The position numbers were made by a program, and so were the translations under genes. From a bacterium (GTDB taxonomy: Bacteria > Bacteroidota > Bacteroidia > Bacteroidales > Bacteroidaceae): a DNA stretch of 31,105 bases. The notes under the pieces were generated by a model. The model was given only the letters and a program-made list of their open reading frames with translations, searched no databases and was not told where the DNA came from. Numbering within the stretch: the first letter of the stretch is position 1; each line of letters starts with the position of its first letter. The stretch lies in the NCBI GenBank assembly GCA_004559785.1, contig SFXD01000017.1, positions 1 to 31,105 of the forward strand. The letters run 5' to 3'. Shown piece by piece: positions 17,696 to 24,890 of the stretch.

Positions 17696-18229
17696 ATGCG
17701 GAAAGATATGGCAAACTATGGAACCCTACTCGTGGTGGACGACAATGCGTCCATCTTCACCACCCTGGAGATATGCCTCGACGGGGTGTTCGAGCGCATC
17801 CTGACGCTCACCCGTCCCGAGGATGTGCTCGTGACGCTGAAACAGGAGGCGGTGGACGTCATCCTGCTCGACATGAACTTCTCCCTCGGCGTCAACAGCG
17901 GGCAGGAGGGGTTGCTGTGGCTGCAAGCCATACATCGCCGACATCCCAACATACCGATAGTGCTGATGACGGCATACGCCGACGTCAGGCTTGCCGTGAA
18001 CGGGCTAAAGAGCGGGGCTACGGATTTTGTCACCAAGCCTTGGGACAACCACGAACTGATACGGGTGCTGAAGGATGCCATCGATGCCAGCACGGAAGTC
18101 ATTCCCCTGGGGAAGATGGAAGAGCAACATGTGCGCAAGGTAGTGGACAAGTGCCATGGCAACATCAGCAAGGCCGCGGAAATGCTGGAGATCTCGCGTC
18201 AGAGACTTTACAAGAAACTGGGCAAATGA
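17696..18229 (+). CDS. Response regulator with receiver and Fis-type DNA-binding domain (RegA/ActR-like)
   Basis: The protein has about 177 residues. The receiver has D15/D16, phosphoacceptor D59 (VILLDMNF), T92 and K114. A short linker leads to a Fis-type helix-turn-helix (about 142-177, GNISKAAEMLEISRQRLYKKL). There is no AAA+ domain, so it resembles the RegA/PrrA/ActR class and cannot itself open sigma-54 promoters. Its receiver strongly resembles that of the NtrC-type regulator at 3556 (both have NSGQEGL/NNGNEGL after the phospho-site). Starts at 17696 or 17708 (MANYG) are possible; 17666 lies inside the promoter. Its stop overlaps the kinase start by four bases. Confidence 0.9.
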   Translation: MRKDMANYGTLLVVDDNASIFTTLEICLDGVFERILTLTRPEDVLVTLKQEAVDVILLDMNFSLGVNSGQEGLLWLQAIHRRHPNIPIVLMTAYADVRLAVNGLKSGATDFVTKPWDNHELIRVLKDAIDASTEVIPLGKMEEQHVRKVVDKCHGNISKAAEMLEISRQRLYKKLGK

Positions 18230-19101
18230 TCTATATAGCTATAACCCTGGCCTTGATTGCAGCATTAGCCACGATTGGCACGGTGGCCTTCCTCCACCAT
18301 CAGGACACCCTGAAAATGAGAGCACACCTGATGCGCGAGGCTATCAGGAACCACGATTTCACATTCCACCTGCCCGTCAAGGGACTTTTCTACGGAGAGA
18401 AGGCTTTGCAGGAGGCTCTGAACGACCTTGGTGACGACATAGGCCGGCTGGTTGCACGGAACGAGGTCGAGTCCTGGCAGAAACTGACACGCGTGCTGAC
18501 GCACGAGATAATGAATGTGACCACTCCCATACAAAGCATCAGCCAGGCATACATCGAACATCCAAGCGTACGGGGCACGTCGCTGGAGAAGGGCATCGTA
18601 GCCATCAACGAAGCCAGCAGGAACCTAATGACGTTTGTAGACAGTTACCGCAAGCTGACCCAGCTGCAGAAGCCCAGCCTGTCCACCTTCCACCTGCAAG
18701 ACTTGCTTTCCGACATCATTGCCATGTATCCCGACGTCACATGGAAGACCGACCGGCACGAGGACGTTGTGCTCCACACCGACGAGACGCTGCTGAGGCA
18801 GGTGATTGTCAACATCGTGAAGAATGCCACCGAAGCGGGGGCCAAGAACATGGATTTTGCCTGGCACGACGGCCAGCTGCTCGTCAGCAACGACGGAGCA
18901 CCCATTCCTGCCGAGGTGCGCATGGACATCTTCATACCTTTCTTTACCACAAAGAAGTCCGGCACTGGCATAGGGCTCGCCCTGTCAAGGCAGATAATGA
19001 CCATGCAGGGAGGTGCGCTTACACTGTCAGAGAAGGCTCGGAAAGGATACCACACTACCTTCGTACTTGACTTCGCACCCGGCTCCATCAAGACCCCGTA
19101 G
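18226..19101 (+). CDS. Short membrane-anchored sensor histidine kinase
   Basis: The 291-residue kinase starts at the ATG overlapping the regulator stop (ATGA). The frame is open farther upstream to 17647, but that part is read out of frame across the regulator and is not protein-like. One hydrophobic segment (about 2-23) is followed by a short cytoplasmic linker, the H box LTHEIMN with H93, the N box NIVKNATEAG (about 197-206), the D/G1 region VSNDGAPIP, and the G2 loop GTGIGLALSR. It has no PAS domain, unlike the kinase at 4853, but the H box and catalytic domain are very similar, pointing to paralogous pairs. The signal is unknown. Confidence 0.9.
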   Translation: MIYIAITLALIAALATIGTVAFLHHQDTLKMRAHLMREAIRNHDFTFHLPVKGLFYGEKALQEALNDLGDDIGRLVARNEVESWQKLTRVLTHEIMNVTTPIQSISQAYIEHPSVRGTSLEKGIVAINEASRNLMTFVDSYRKLTQLQKPSLSTFHLQDLLSDIIAMYPDVTWKTDRHEDVVLHTDETLLRQVIVNIVKNATEAGAKNMDFAWHDGQLLVSNDGAPIPAEVRMDIFIPFFTTKKSGTGIGLALSRQIMTMQGGALTLSEKARKGYHTTFVLDFAPGSIKTP

Positions 19102-19196
19102 AAAGTGTCCGTGCAACGGACATTCCATTCCAGCCATTGCCAAAAATATTTTACACGCCGTGACGGTCTGTTTTTTCCTTCACGACATACCATATC

Positions 19197-19256
19197 TTCC
19201 CTCGGGAGGGAAAAACTTTTTCCTCGGGAGGAAATATTTCTTCCCTCCCGAGGAAA
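19197..19256. repeat. Three CCTCGGGAGG-type palindromes
   Basis: Units at 19197-19212, 19219-19234 and 19241-19256 share the core CCTCGGGAGG or its reverse complement. Units 2 and 3 form a perfect stem of 13 bp (arms near 19220-19232 and 19244-19256). Unit 1 can pair with unit 3 at 15 of 16 positions. They lie 95 bases after the kinase stop, in the convergent gap 19102-19487, and may end the kinase transcript. Confidence 0.7.
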
Positions 19257-19354
19257 TAATTTATCCCACGCAAGTCTCTCTCCGTTGACTGAGAATGGAA
19301 CTTCAAAAAGAGGTAAGCAATCTTTACAGGATGTTCTACAAATCTGTCTTCAGG

Positions 19355-19375
19355 GGGGCTCTATAAATTAGCCCC
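19355..19375. repeat. Hairpin near the cstA 3' side
   Basis: GGGGCT (19355-19360) and AGCCCC (19370-19375) form a six-pair stem with a nine-base AT-rich loop. There is no T-run on either strand. It may help end transcription between the convergent kinase and cstA genes. Nothing else is recognised in the gap. Confidence 0.35.
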
Positions 19376-19487
19376 AAATCCATAGGACACCCCAAACTCA
19401 GACAATAGCCCAATGACCGGTTGGGCATTATTGCTCCTTGTATTCTGGGAAGTTGGAGAAAGGCCGTCCCTCTACCTCATAGTAAGG

Positions 19488-20918
19488 TCACCCCTTCCTC
19501 TTCAAGGCGAACAAGGCAGCCAACGCCACCATCAAGGCAATGCCAGCCCCAAGCCCATAGCCCAGGGGCAACTGGAATCCCTCTGGTGCGATGATGATGT
19601 AGCTGGTGCATACCACTGTCATGAACAATGCCGGCACGAAAGCTATCCAATGGCACCTGCCGCTACGCCTCAGCCAAGCCGTGGCAGCCCACAGAGTGAT
19701 GCAGGCAAGCGTCTGGTTGAACCATGCAAAGTAACGCCACAGCACATTGAAGTCGACGAACATCAGCAGCGTGGCAATGGCAAACAGGGGCAGGCAGAGC
19801 GCAAGCCTCAGCCATGCCTTGTCCTGCGGCACGTGGAGGAAGTCGGCAGCTATGAGCCTTGCGCTGCGGAATGCGGTGTCGCCACTCGTAATGGGAGCCG
19901 CCACCACCCCGAGCACGGCAAGCACAGCCCCTACCGAACCCATCCACGACGTACAGACCTCCTTGACGACTATTGCGGGGTTTCCCATGGAGGCAAGTTT
20001 CTCGTATGCCGTGGCATCAGCCTCCCCGGGCAACGTGGAAGCGAACTTGACGGCAGCCGCCGCCCACACCAAGGCTACCACGCCCTCGGTTATCATGGCT
20101 CCGTAGAATATGGGACGACCATACCTCTCGTTCGTCATGCACCGTGCCATGAGCGGGCTCTGCGTGCCGTGGAAGCCACTTATGGCTCCGCAGGCAATGG
20201 TGATGCACAGCATGGGGAATATGGGGAGCCCCTTGGGGTGGTGCGACTCAAGCAGTCCGTCCGTCAACTCGGGCAACCACCCTTCTGCCGCATATATGTT
20301 CCACCCTATGCCCAGAGCCATCAGCAGCAGGGCTCCGCCGAACAGGGGATAGACCTTGCTGATGAGCTTGTCGATGGGGAGGAAGGTGGCAAGCAGGTAA
20401 TAGAGCAGGATGATGGCTATCCAACATGCGTTGGTCCATAGCCACCCGCTGTCGGGAGTCATGCTGTCGAGCAAGGAGGCCGGGGTAGTGACGAACACGG
20501 CTCCTACCAGCACAAGCAGGACGAGCGAACACACGCGCATCAGCAGGCGCACCACGCTTCCCAATTCGTCTCCCACCACCTCTGGCAGGGAGACCCCACC
20601 CTTGCGGACGCATATCATGCCGCACATGTAGTCGTGCACGGCACCTGCGAAGATACACCCCAGCACTATCCACAGGTATGCCGATGGTCCGAACAGGATT
20701 CCCATGATGGCCCCGAATATCGGTCCCGTACCAGCGATGTTCAGGAACTGTATTAGGAACACCCTCCATGCAGGTATGGGGATGTAGTCCACGCCGTCGC
20801 GCTTGCTGTAGCATGGCATTTCGGATTTGCCGTCGGGGCTGAACACCCTCTCTACCAATGCCCCGTAAAGGAAATATCCTGCCAAGAGGCATACTATCGC
20901 TGCTGAAAAAGTAATCAT
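19488..20918 (-). CDS. cstA: CstA-family carbon starvation transporter (second of a tandem pair)
   Basis: The 476-residue membrane protein shows the CstA signature FLNIAGTGPIFGAIMGILFGPSAYLW (about 53-78), then GAVHDYMCGMICVRKGG and SLPEVVGDELG, and the later block ACGAISGFHGTQSPLMARCM. More than ten hydrophobic helices cover the sequence. CstA proteins are inner-membrane uptake systems for peptides or pyruvate used when carbon is scarce. At 476 residues it matches the short form of the family and is shorter than the roughly 700-residue E. coli protein. It lies 39 bases after its paralogue, so the two are likely co-transcribed. Substrate assignment is from family knowledge only. Confidence 0.9.
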   Translation of the reverse strand: MITFSAAIVCLLAGYFLYGALVERVFSPDGKSEMPCYSKRDGVDYIPIPAWRVFLIQFLNIAGTGPIFGAIMGILFGPSAYLWIVLGCIFAGAVHDYMCGMICVRKGGVSLPEVVGDELGSVVRLLMRVCSLVLLVLVGAVFVTTPASLLDSMTPDSGWLWTNACWIAIILLYYLLATFLPIDKLISKVYPLFGGALLLMALGIGWNIYAAEGWLPELTDGLLESHHPKGLPIFPMLCITIACGAISGFHGTQSPLMARCMTNERYGRPIFYGAMITEGVVALVWAAAAVKFASTLPGEADATAYEKLASMGNPAIVVKEVCTSWMGSVGAVLAVLGVVAAPITSGDTAFRSARLIAADFLHVPQDKAWLRLALCLPLFAIATLLMFVDFNVLWRYFAWFNQTLACITLWAATAWLRRSGRCHWIAFVPALFMTVVCTSYIIIAPEGFQLPLGYGLGAGIALMVALAALFALKRKG

Positions 20919-20957
20919 GATAAAGTCCTTTGCTTATATATATAATATAATAATGTG

Positions 20958-22475
20958 TCAATCCCTGTTGTCGTACCACAGGTACAGCATGGTGAAAGCC
21001 ACCGTTACCGCACCTGCCATCCATGCGCTTGCCTCTACTGGCAGCCCAAAGCCATTGTCCTTGTCCACCAGGATGAACATGCTGCTCACGCTAAGCATGA
21101 ATACGGCAGGAATGAAGGATATAAGCCACGTGCATGACTTGGATGCCCTGCCTTCCGTACGATGGCGAAGGTAGTGGGCGATGGTGAAGAAGGTGAACGT
21201 GGCGAGCACCTGGTTGAACCAGCTGACGTACAGCCACAGCACCTTGAAGCTGCTTACGTTCAGCATCAGAATGGCGATGCCGAACAGTGGCAATGCCAGC
21301 AACACCCTGCGCACCACCGTCTGCTGGCCATAGCCCGTGAAGTCGGCGCAAATCAGGCGCGCGCACCTGAAGGCAGAGCCGCCCGTGCTCATGGGAGCCG
21401 CCACTATGCCGAGTATGGCAAGCACGAGACCCGTGACACCCAGCCAGTCGTCGCATAGCAGGTTGACGAGCAAGGCAGGATTCATCTTTGCGTTGCCGCC
21501 ATCGGTCATTATGCAATATAGCTTGCCGTATACCGTGTTCAGGTCGGCATCGAACCCTTCCGCCAACGCAATCCCGCTCACGTCATAGGCATCGGCGTAC
21601 TTCACGGCGGCGGCTGCCCATATCAATGCCACTATGCCCTCGGTCACCATTGCGCCATAGAAACACCTCAATCCATAACGCTCGTTCTTTATGCAGCGCG
21701 CCATCATGGGGCTCTGCGTTGCATGGAAGCCGCTGACGGCACCACAGGCAATGGTGATGAAGAGGCCAGGATACAACGGAGTGGACGCCACGGGATAATG
21801 GTCGGCGAAGGATTCCGACAGGCTCGGCACGCTACCCTCGCCCAGGAAAAGACCTCCGCACACCAATATGGCCATCAGCAGCAACGCAACGCCAAAGATG
21901 GGATATACGTTGCCTATTATCTTGTCGATGCTGAACACCGTCACCGACATGTAGAACAGGAATATGAGCACAGTCCACAGAAGCCCCGTGCCGGCTACGC
22001 CTACGAGCCTCTCGGTCAGCTGCTCCATCAGTCCCGACGGTATCATGACGAACGACGCTCCCACGCAGAGCATGAGCACAAGGGTCACGATGCGCATCAC
22101 TATCCGGCATGTCCTGCCCAGTTCGTCGCCTATTATCTCAGGCAGCGACGCACCATCCCTGCGTATGCTTATCATGCCCGACATATAGTCGTGCATGGCA
22201 CCGCCGAGCAGGCAGCCGAACACTATCCACAGAAAGGCAGCCGGACCGTATAGCACTCCCATGAGGGCTCCGAATATGGGACCCGTACCGGCTATGTTCA
22301 GGAACTGTACCGTGTAGACCTTCCACGTAGGCATCGGGATGTAATCAGACCCATCGGCATGGGTGTAACAAGGTGTCTTCCTGCCCGGATCGGCACCGAA
22401 TACTTTCTCCACGAAGGTTCCATATAGGAAATACCCCAAGACAAGGCAGAGAAGTGACAGACAAAAACCTATCAT
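20958..22475 (-). CDS. cstA: CstA-family carbon starvation transporter (first of a tandem pair)
   Basis: The 505-residue protein has the same signature blocks as its downstream paralogue: VQFLNIAGTGPIFGALMG, GAMHDYMSGMISIRRDGASL, PEIIGDELG, and ACGAVSGFHATQSPMMARCI. It contains an insertion around residues 300-320 (VSGIALAEGFDADLNTVYGK) absent from the shorter copy. It is a multi-pass inner-membrane transporter of the peptide/pyruvate-related CstA family. The gene is divergent from the glycosidase-like gene at 22545, and a -7-like motif TAACTTTGC (22509-22501 minus) lies upstream, giving a leader of about 20-25 bases. Confidence 0.9.
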   Translation of the reverse strand: MIGFCLSLLCLVLGYFLYGTFVEKVFGADPGRKTPCYTHADGSDYIPMPTWKVYTVQFLNIAGTGPIFGALMGVLYGPAAFLWIVFGCLLGGAMHDYMSGMISIRRDGASLPEIIGDELGRTCRIVMRIVTLVLMLCVGASFVMIPSGLMEQLTERLVGVAGTGLLWTVLIFLFYMSVTVFSIDKIIGNVYPIFGVALLLMAILVCGGLFLGEGSVPSLSESFADHYPVASTPLYPGLFITIACGAVSGFHATQSPMMARCIKNERYGLRCFYGAMVTEGIVALIWAAAAVKYADAYDVSGIALAEGFDADLNTVYGKLYCIMTDGGNAKMNPALLVNLLCDDWLGVTGLVLAILGIVAAPMSTGGSAFRCARLICADFTGYGQQTVVRRVLLALPLFGIAILMLNVSSFKVLWLYVSWFNQVLATFTFFTIAHYLRHRTEGRASKSCTWLISFIPAVFMLSVSSMFILVDKDNGFGLPVEASAWMAGAVTVAFTMLYLWYDNRD

Positions 22476-22500
22476 CGTATGTAATATTGTTAAACTGATG

Positions 22501-22509
22501 GCAAAGTTA
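22501..22509 (-). promoter_or_regulatory. -7 element of the cstA pair
   Basis: TAACTTTGC on the minus strand matches TAnnTTTG and is identical to the -7 element of the first ABC permease. A -33 TTTG at the usual distance is not clear. Confidence 0.5.
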
Positions 22510-22532
22510 CAAATAATTAACAGAAAATTTGT

Positions 22533-22541
22533 TATCTTTGC
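22533..22541 (+). promoter_or_regulatory. -7 element directly before the glycosidase-like gene
   Basis: TATCTTTGC ends only three bases before the ATG at 22545. If used, the transcript would begin at or within the start codon, so a leaderless mRNA is possible. Confidence 0.45.
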
Positions 22542-22544
22542 ACC

Positions 22545-24023
22545 ATGAAATCTATCAAACTGCTAATTCTAACGTACATATTTGCATATTCTGCCACGAT
22601 TTGCAAAGCCCAAGAGTTGTTTCACCCTACAATGCCTGCCCGGAAGCATGAAGTGAGAGCCGTTTGGCTCACCACGCTTTGGGGACTGGATTGGCCGAAG
22701 ACGAAAGCCGTCGACGCCGACTCGCGAGAGAGGCAGAAGGAGGAGCTGAGGCAGATACTCGACAAACTCAAGAAGTGTGGAATAAATACCATATTCCTGC
22801 AGACGCGCGTCAGGGGCAGCGTGATATATCCCAGCCGTATCGAACCGTGGGACATTGCCCTGACAGGCAAGTTCGACAAAGACCCTGGCTACGACCCCCT
22901 TGCATTCGCAGTCGACGAGGCACATGCACGCGGCATGGAACTGCACGCCTGGGTGGTGGCCGTCCCCTCCTTCAAGGTAGCCAATGCCAGGCAGATGGGC
23001 AGGAAATGCCTGCTGAAGACACACCCTAGCCTGCTGAAGAAACTGCTCGACACATATTACCTCGACCCTGGCTTGCCTGGTACGGCAGAGTACATAGCAG
23101 ACATCTGCAAGGAGATAGCCTCCAACTACGACGTAGACGGCATACACTTCGACTACATACGCTACCCCGAATTCAAGGAGCCCTTCCCCGATGCCTCCAC
23201 ATACCGCAAGTACGGCAGGAAACAGAAAAAGGACGATTGGAGAAGGGATAACGTCACCCGCATCGCCTCCACGGCGTACAAGGCGGTGAAGGCCATAAAG
23301 CCATGGGTCAGGATGAGCTGCGCACCAGTGGGCAAGTACAGCGACCTCCAACGCTACTCCGCATACGGGTGGGACGCATACGCCACGGTTCACCAGGATG
23401 CACAGAGGTGGCTACGCGATGGCATCATGGACATGCTCTGCCCCATGATGTATTTCCAGGGCAACCATTTCTTCCCGTTTGCAGCCAACTGGCAGGAGGA
23501 GTCCTACGGACGAACCATCGTCCCCGGACTGGGCATCTACTTCCTTAGCCCCAAGGAGAAGGACTGGGACTTTGGCATCATCCAGCGCGAACTATGCTTC
23601 ATAAGGCAACTTGGCATACAGGGACAGGCTTACTTCCGCAGCGAGTTCCTCACGGACAACCACAAGGGAATACTCGACTACCTACGGCGCACCTACTATC
23701 CCCACCCTGCCCTGATGCCACCCATGACATGGCAAGACAGCATACCGCCCTCACGCCCCAACATAATACAGTGCAGGCGCACCAACGGAACCACGATGCA
23801 GATTGCGTGGGAAGAGCAAGAGAAGGACTGCGGCGGTTGCTCGTACGCCATTTATTGCAGCGACAAGCCCGTCGTCGACACCTCCAACCCCGAAAACCTC
23901 GTCTGTGTCACAAGGGAGACCTCATACACATACAACCTGCTGACCGCCACGCTATGCGACTTGCACTTCTGCATAACCGCCATCGACCGCTGCGGCAACG
24001 AGAGCGAGCCAGCCTATCCCTGA
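22545..24023 (+). CDS. Secreted family 10-like glycoside hydrolase (GHL10, YngK-like)
   Basis: The 492-residue protein has a signal peptide (about 1-22, ending CKAQ). The GHL10 (DUF187) domain follows from about 35 to 370, with EVRAVWLTTLWGLDWP, INTIFLQTRVRGSVIYPS, GMELHAWVVAV and DVDGIHFDYIRYP, all classic strand ends of the TIM barrel. Members are thought to act on cell-wall or other glycans outside the cytoplasm. The last hundred residues (about 395-490) look like a fibronectin type III-like domain ending in LHFCITAIDRCGNESEPAYP. It is divergent from the cstA pair. The exact substrate is unknown. Confidence 0.9.
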   Translation: MKSIKLLILTYIFAYSATICKAQELFHPTMPARKHEVRAVWLTTLWGLDWPKTKAVDADSRERQKEELRQILDKLKKCGINTIFLQTRVRGSVIYPSRIEPWDIALTGKFDKDPGYDPLAFAVDEAHARGMELHAWVVAVPSFKVANARQMGRKCLLKTHPSLLKKLLDTYYLDPGLPGTAEYIADICKEIASNYDVDGIHFDYIRYPEFKEPFPDASTYRKYGRKQKKDDWRRDNVTRIASTAYKAVKAIKPWVRMSCAPVGKYSDLQRYSAYGWDAYATVHQDAQRWLRDGIMDMLCPMMYFQGNHFFPFAANWQEESYGRTIVPGLGIYFLSPKEKDWDFGIIQRELCFIRQLGIQGQAYFRSEFLTDNHKGILDYLRRTYYPHPALMPPMTWQDSIPPSRPNIIQCRRTNGTTMQIAWEEQEKDCGGCSYAIYCSDKPVVDTSNPENLVCVTRETSYTYNLLTATLCDLHFCITAIDRCGNESEPAYP

Positions 24024-24075
24024 ATGCCGCAGCAGGACATCACCAATTAGACTAAAAACGGAAAAGTGTTCGTTC

Positions 24076-24092
24076 AAAAAAAAAAAAAAAAA
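24076..24092. repeat. Run of 17 adenines
   Basis: An uninterrupted A17 tract lies 53 bases after the glycosidase-like gene and before the next promoter. It may be a slippage-prone tract. On the minus strand it is a T17 run without a preceding stem. Confidence 0.9.
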
Positions 24093-24112
24093 TAGAATTT
24101 GCCTCCATTAAT

Positions 24113-24146
24113 GTTTGGGTATTACAAAATAATTATGTACCTTTGC
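24113..24146 (+). promoter_or_regulatory. Strong Bacteroidota promoter before a small gene
   Basis: TTTG (24113-24116), a 21-base spacer and TACCTTTGC (24138-24146) together match the full -33/-7 consensus. The start of transcription should be near 24152, about 28 bases before the ATG at 24180. Confidence 0.8.
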
Positions 24147-24179
24147 ATCGGAATTGACAACTTATACATCTGAATAGAA

Positions 24180-24476
24180 ATGTTTGCCATAATAAAGAAC
24201 AATATTTATCTATGGTTTTGGAAGAGGAAGGGGCAGCATCCCTACAAGCATATCAAGGTAGTACGCAAGGTAGAAAACCTGCAAAACATGGTATATGACC
24301 TGATATGGGTTATCATTCTGACCGACAAGGACAACAAGGTCCTGCTCAAGAGTGACATACAGGAACGCACCAACAGGCAGAACATGATCAGGATAACACG
24401 GAGGGTGGAGAGAGAATCGCTCCCCAAGGAAATCAAGCGTCTGATGAAGAAACATCCGGACACCAATCCAAAGTAA
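24180..24476 (+). CDS. Small basic protein of unknown function
   Basis: The 98-residue frame begins MFAIIKNNIYLWFWKRKG, with a short hydrophobic, tryptophan-rich start, and is otherwise basic and rich in lysine and arginine (IRITRRVERESLPKEIKRL). There are no recognised domains or cysteine motifs. Support for a real gene is the near-perfect promoter at the right distance, an ATG with an AT-rich leader and a plausible composition. It stands alone between the glycosidase-like gene and rpsA. I do not recognise the family. A regulatory RNA with an incidental frame is the alternative. Confidence 0.55.
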   Translation: MFAIIKNNIYLWFWKRKGQHPYKHIKVVRKVENLQNMVYDLIWVIILTDKDNKVLLKSDIQERTNRQNMIRITRRVERESLPKEIKRLMKKHPDTNPK

Positions 24477-24836
24477 AGGGATGTACCATTAAGTCGACCG
24501 AGGCACTTGCAGAATACTTTATGTCTGATTATTGGCTTCAATGAAGGAGCGATGCTGGCATCGTGACTCAATTAAAACTACGAAGATGGCGCGAAGGCTC
24601 TGCATAGTGACTGGGGATGGAAATTGTAGGGCTGCTTGCGACTCTCGAATTTATACAACCTACCACAGAAACCACCTCCAATAGCAAGGGAAGACCATAC
24701 CAAAATACACCGACATACCCCAAAACCACACCGCAGGCATGCCTTTAGGCTCAGCTAAACAGTTAAACTTTATTAAAAAGAACAATATACCTTAATAATA
24801 TAAGGTTGTAGAGATGCTCAGGTCGATGATATTTCG
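24477..24836. other. Unassigned 360-base stretch before the rpsA promoter
   Basis: No convincing reading frame is seen. Minor hairpins are present: CGATG-CTGG-CATCG (about 24551-24564) and ACCTTA/TAAGGT (24789-24806). The last 70 bases are AT-rich. The region may include the 3' end of the small gene transcript. It shows no tRNA or known RNA family that I can identify. Confidence 0.5.
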
Positions 24837-24845
24837 TACCTTTGC
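24837..24845 (+). promoter_or_regulatory. -7 element of rpsA
   Basis: TACCTTTGC matches the consensus and gives a leader of about 40 AT-rich bases before the ATG at 24891. A -33 TTTG at normal spacing is not evident. Confidence 0.55.
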
Positions 24846-24890
24846 AGCCGAGTTCATTAACATTATTTCATTAACAATTAATCAATCTGT

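Noticed and set aside
17647..18225. Upstream extension of the second kinase reading frame
   Set aside because: This frame crosses the response regulator gene out of phase. Its translation lacks protein-like features, and the ATG at 18226 overlapping the regulator stop gives a normal kinase start.
19413..20441. Long plus-strand frame opposite the cstA gene
   Set aside because: It is antisense to a well-recognised transporter. It is rich in His, Gln and Arg, as expected from the reverse strand of hydrophobic coding sequence.
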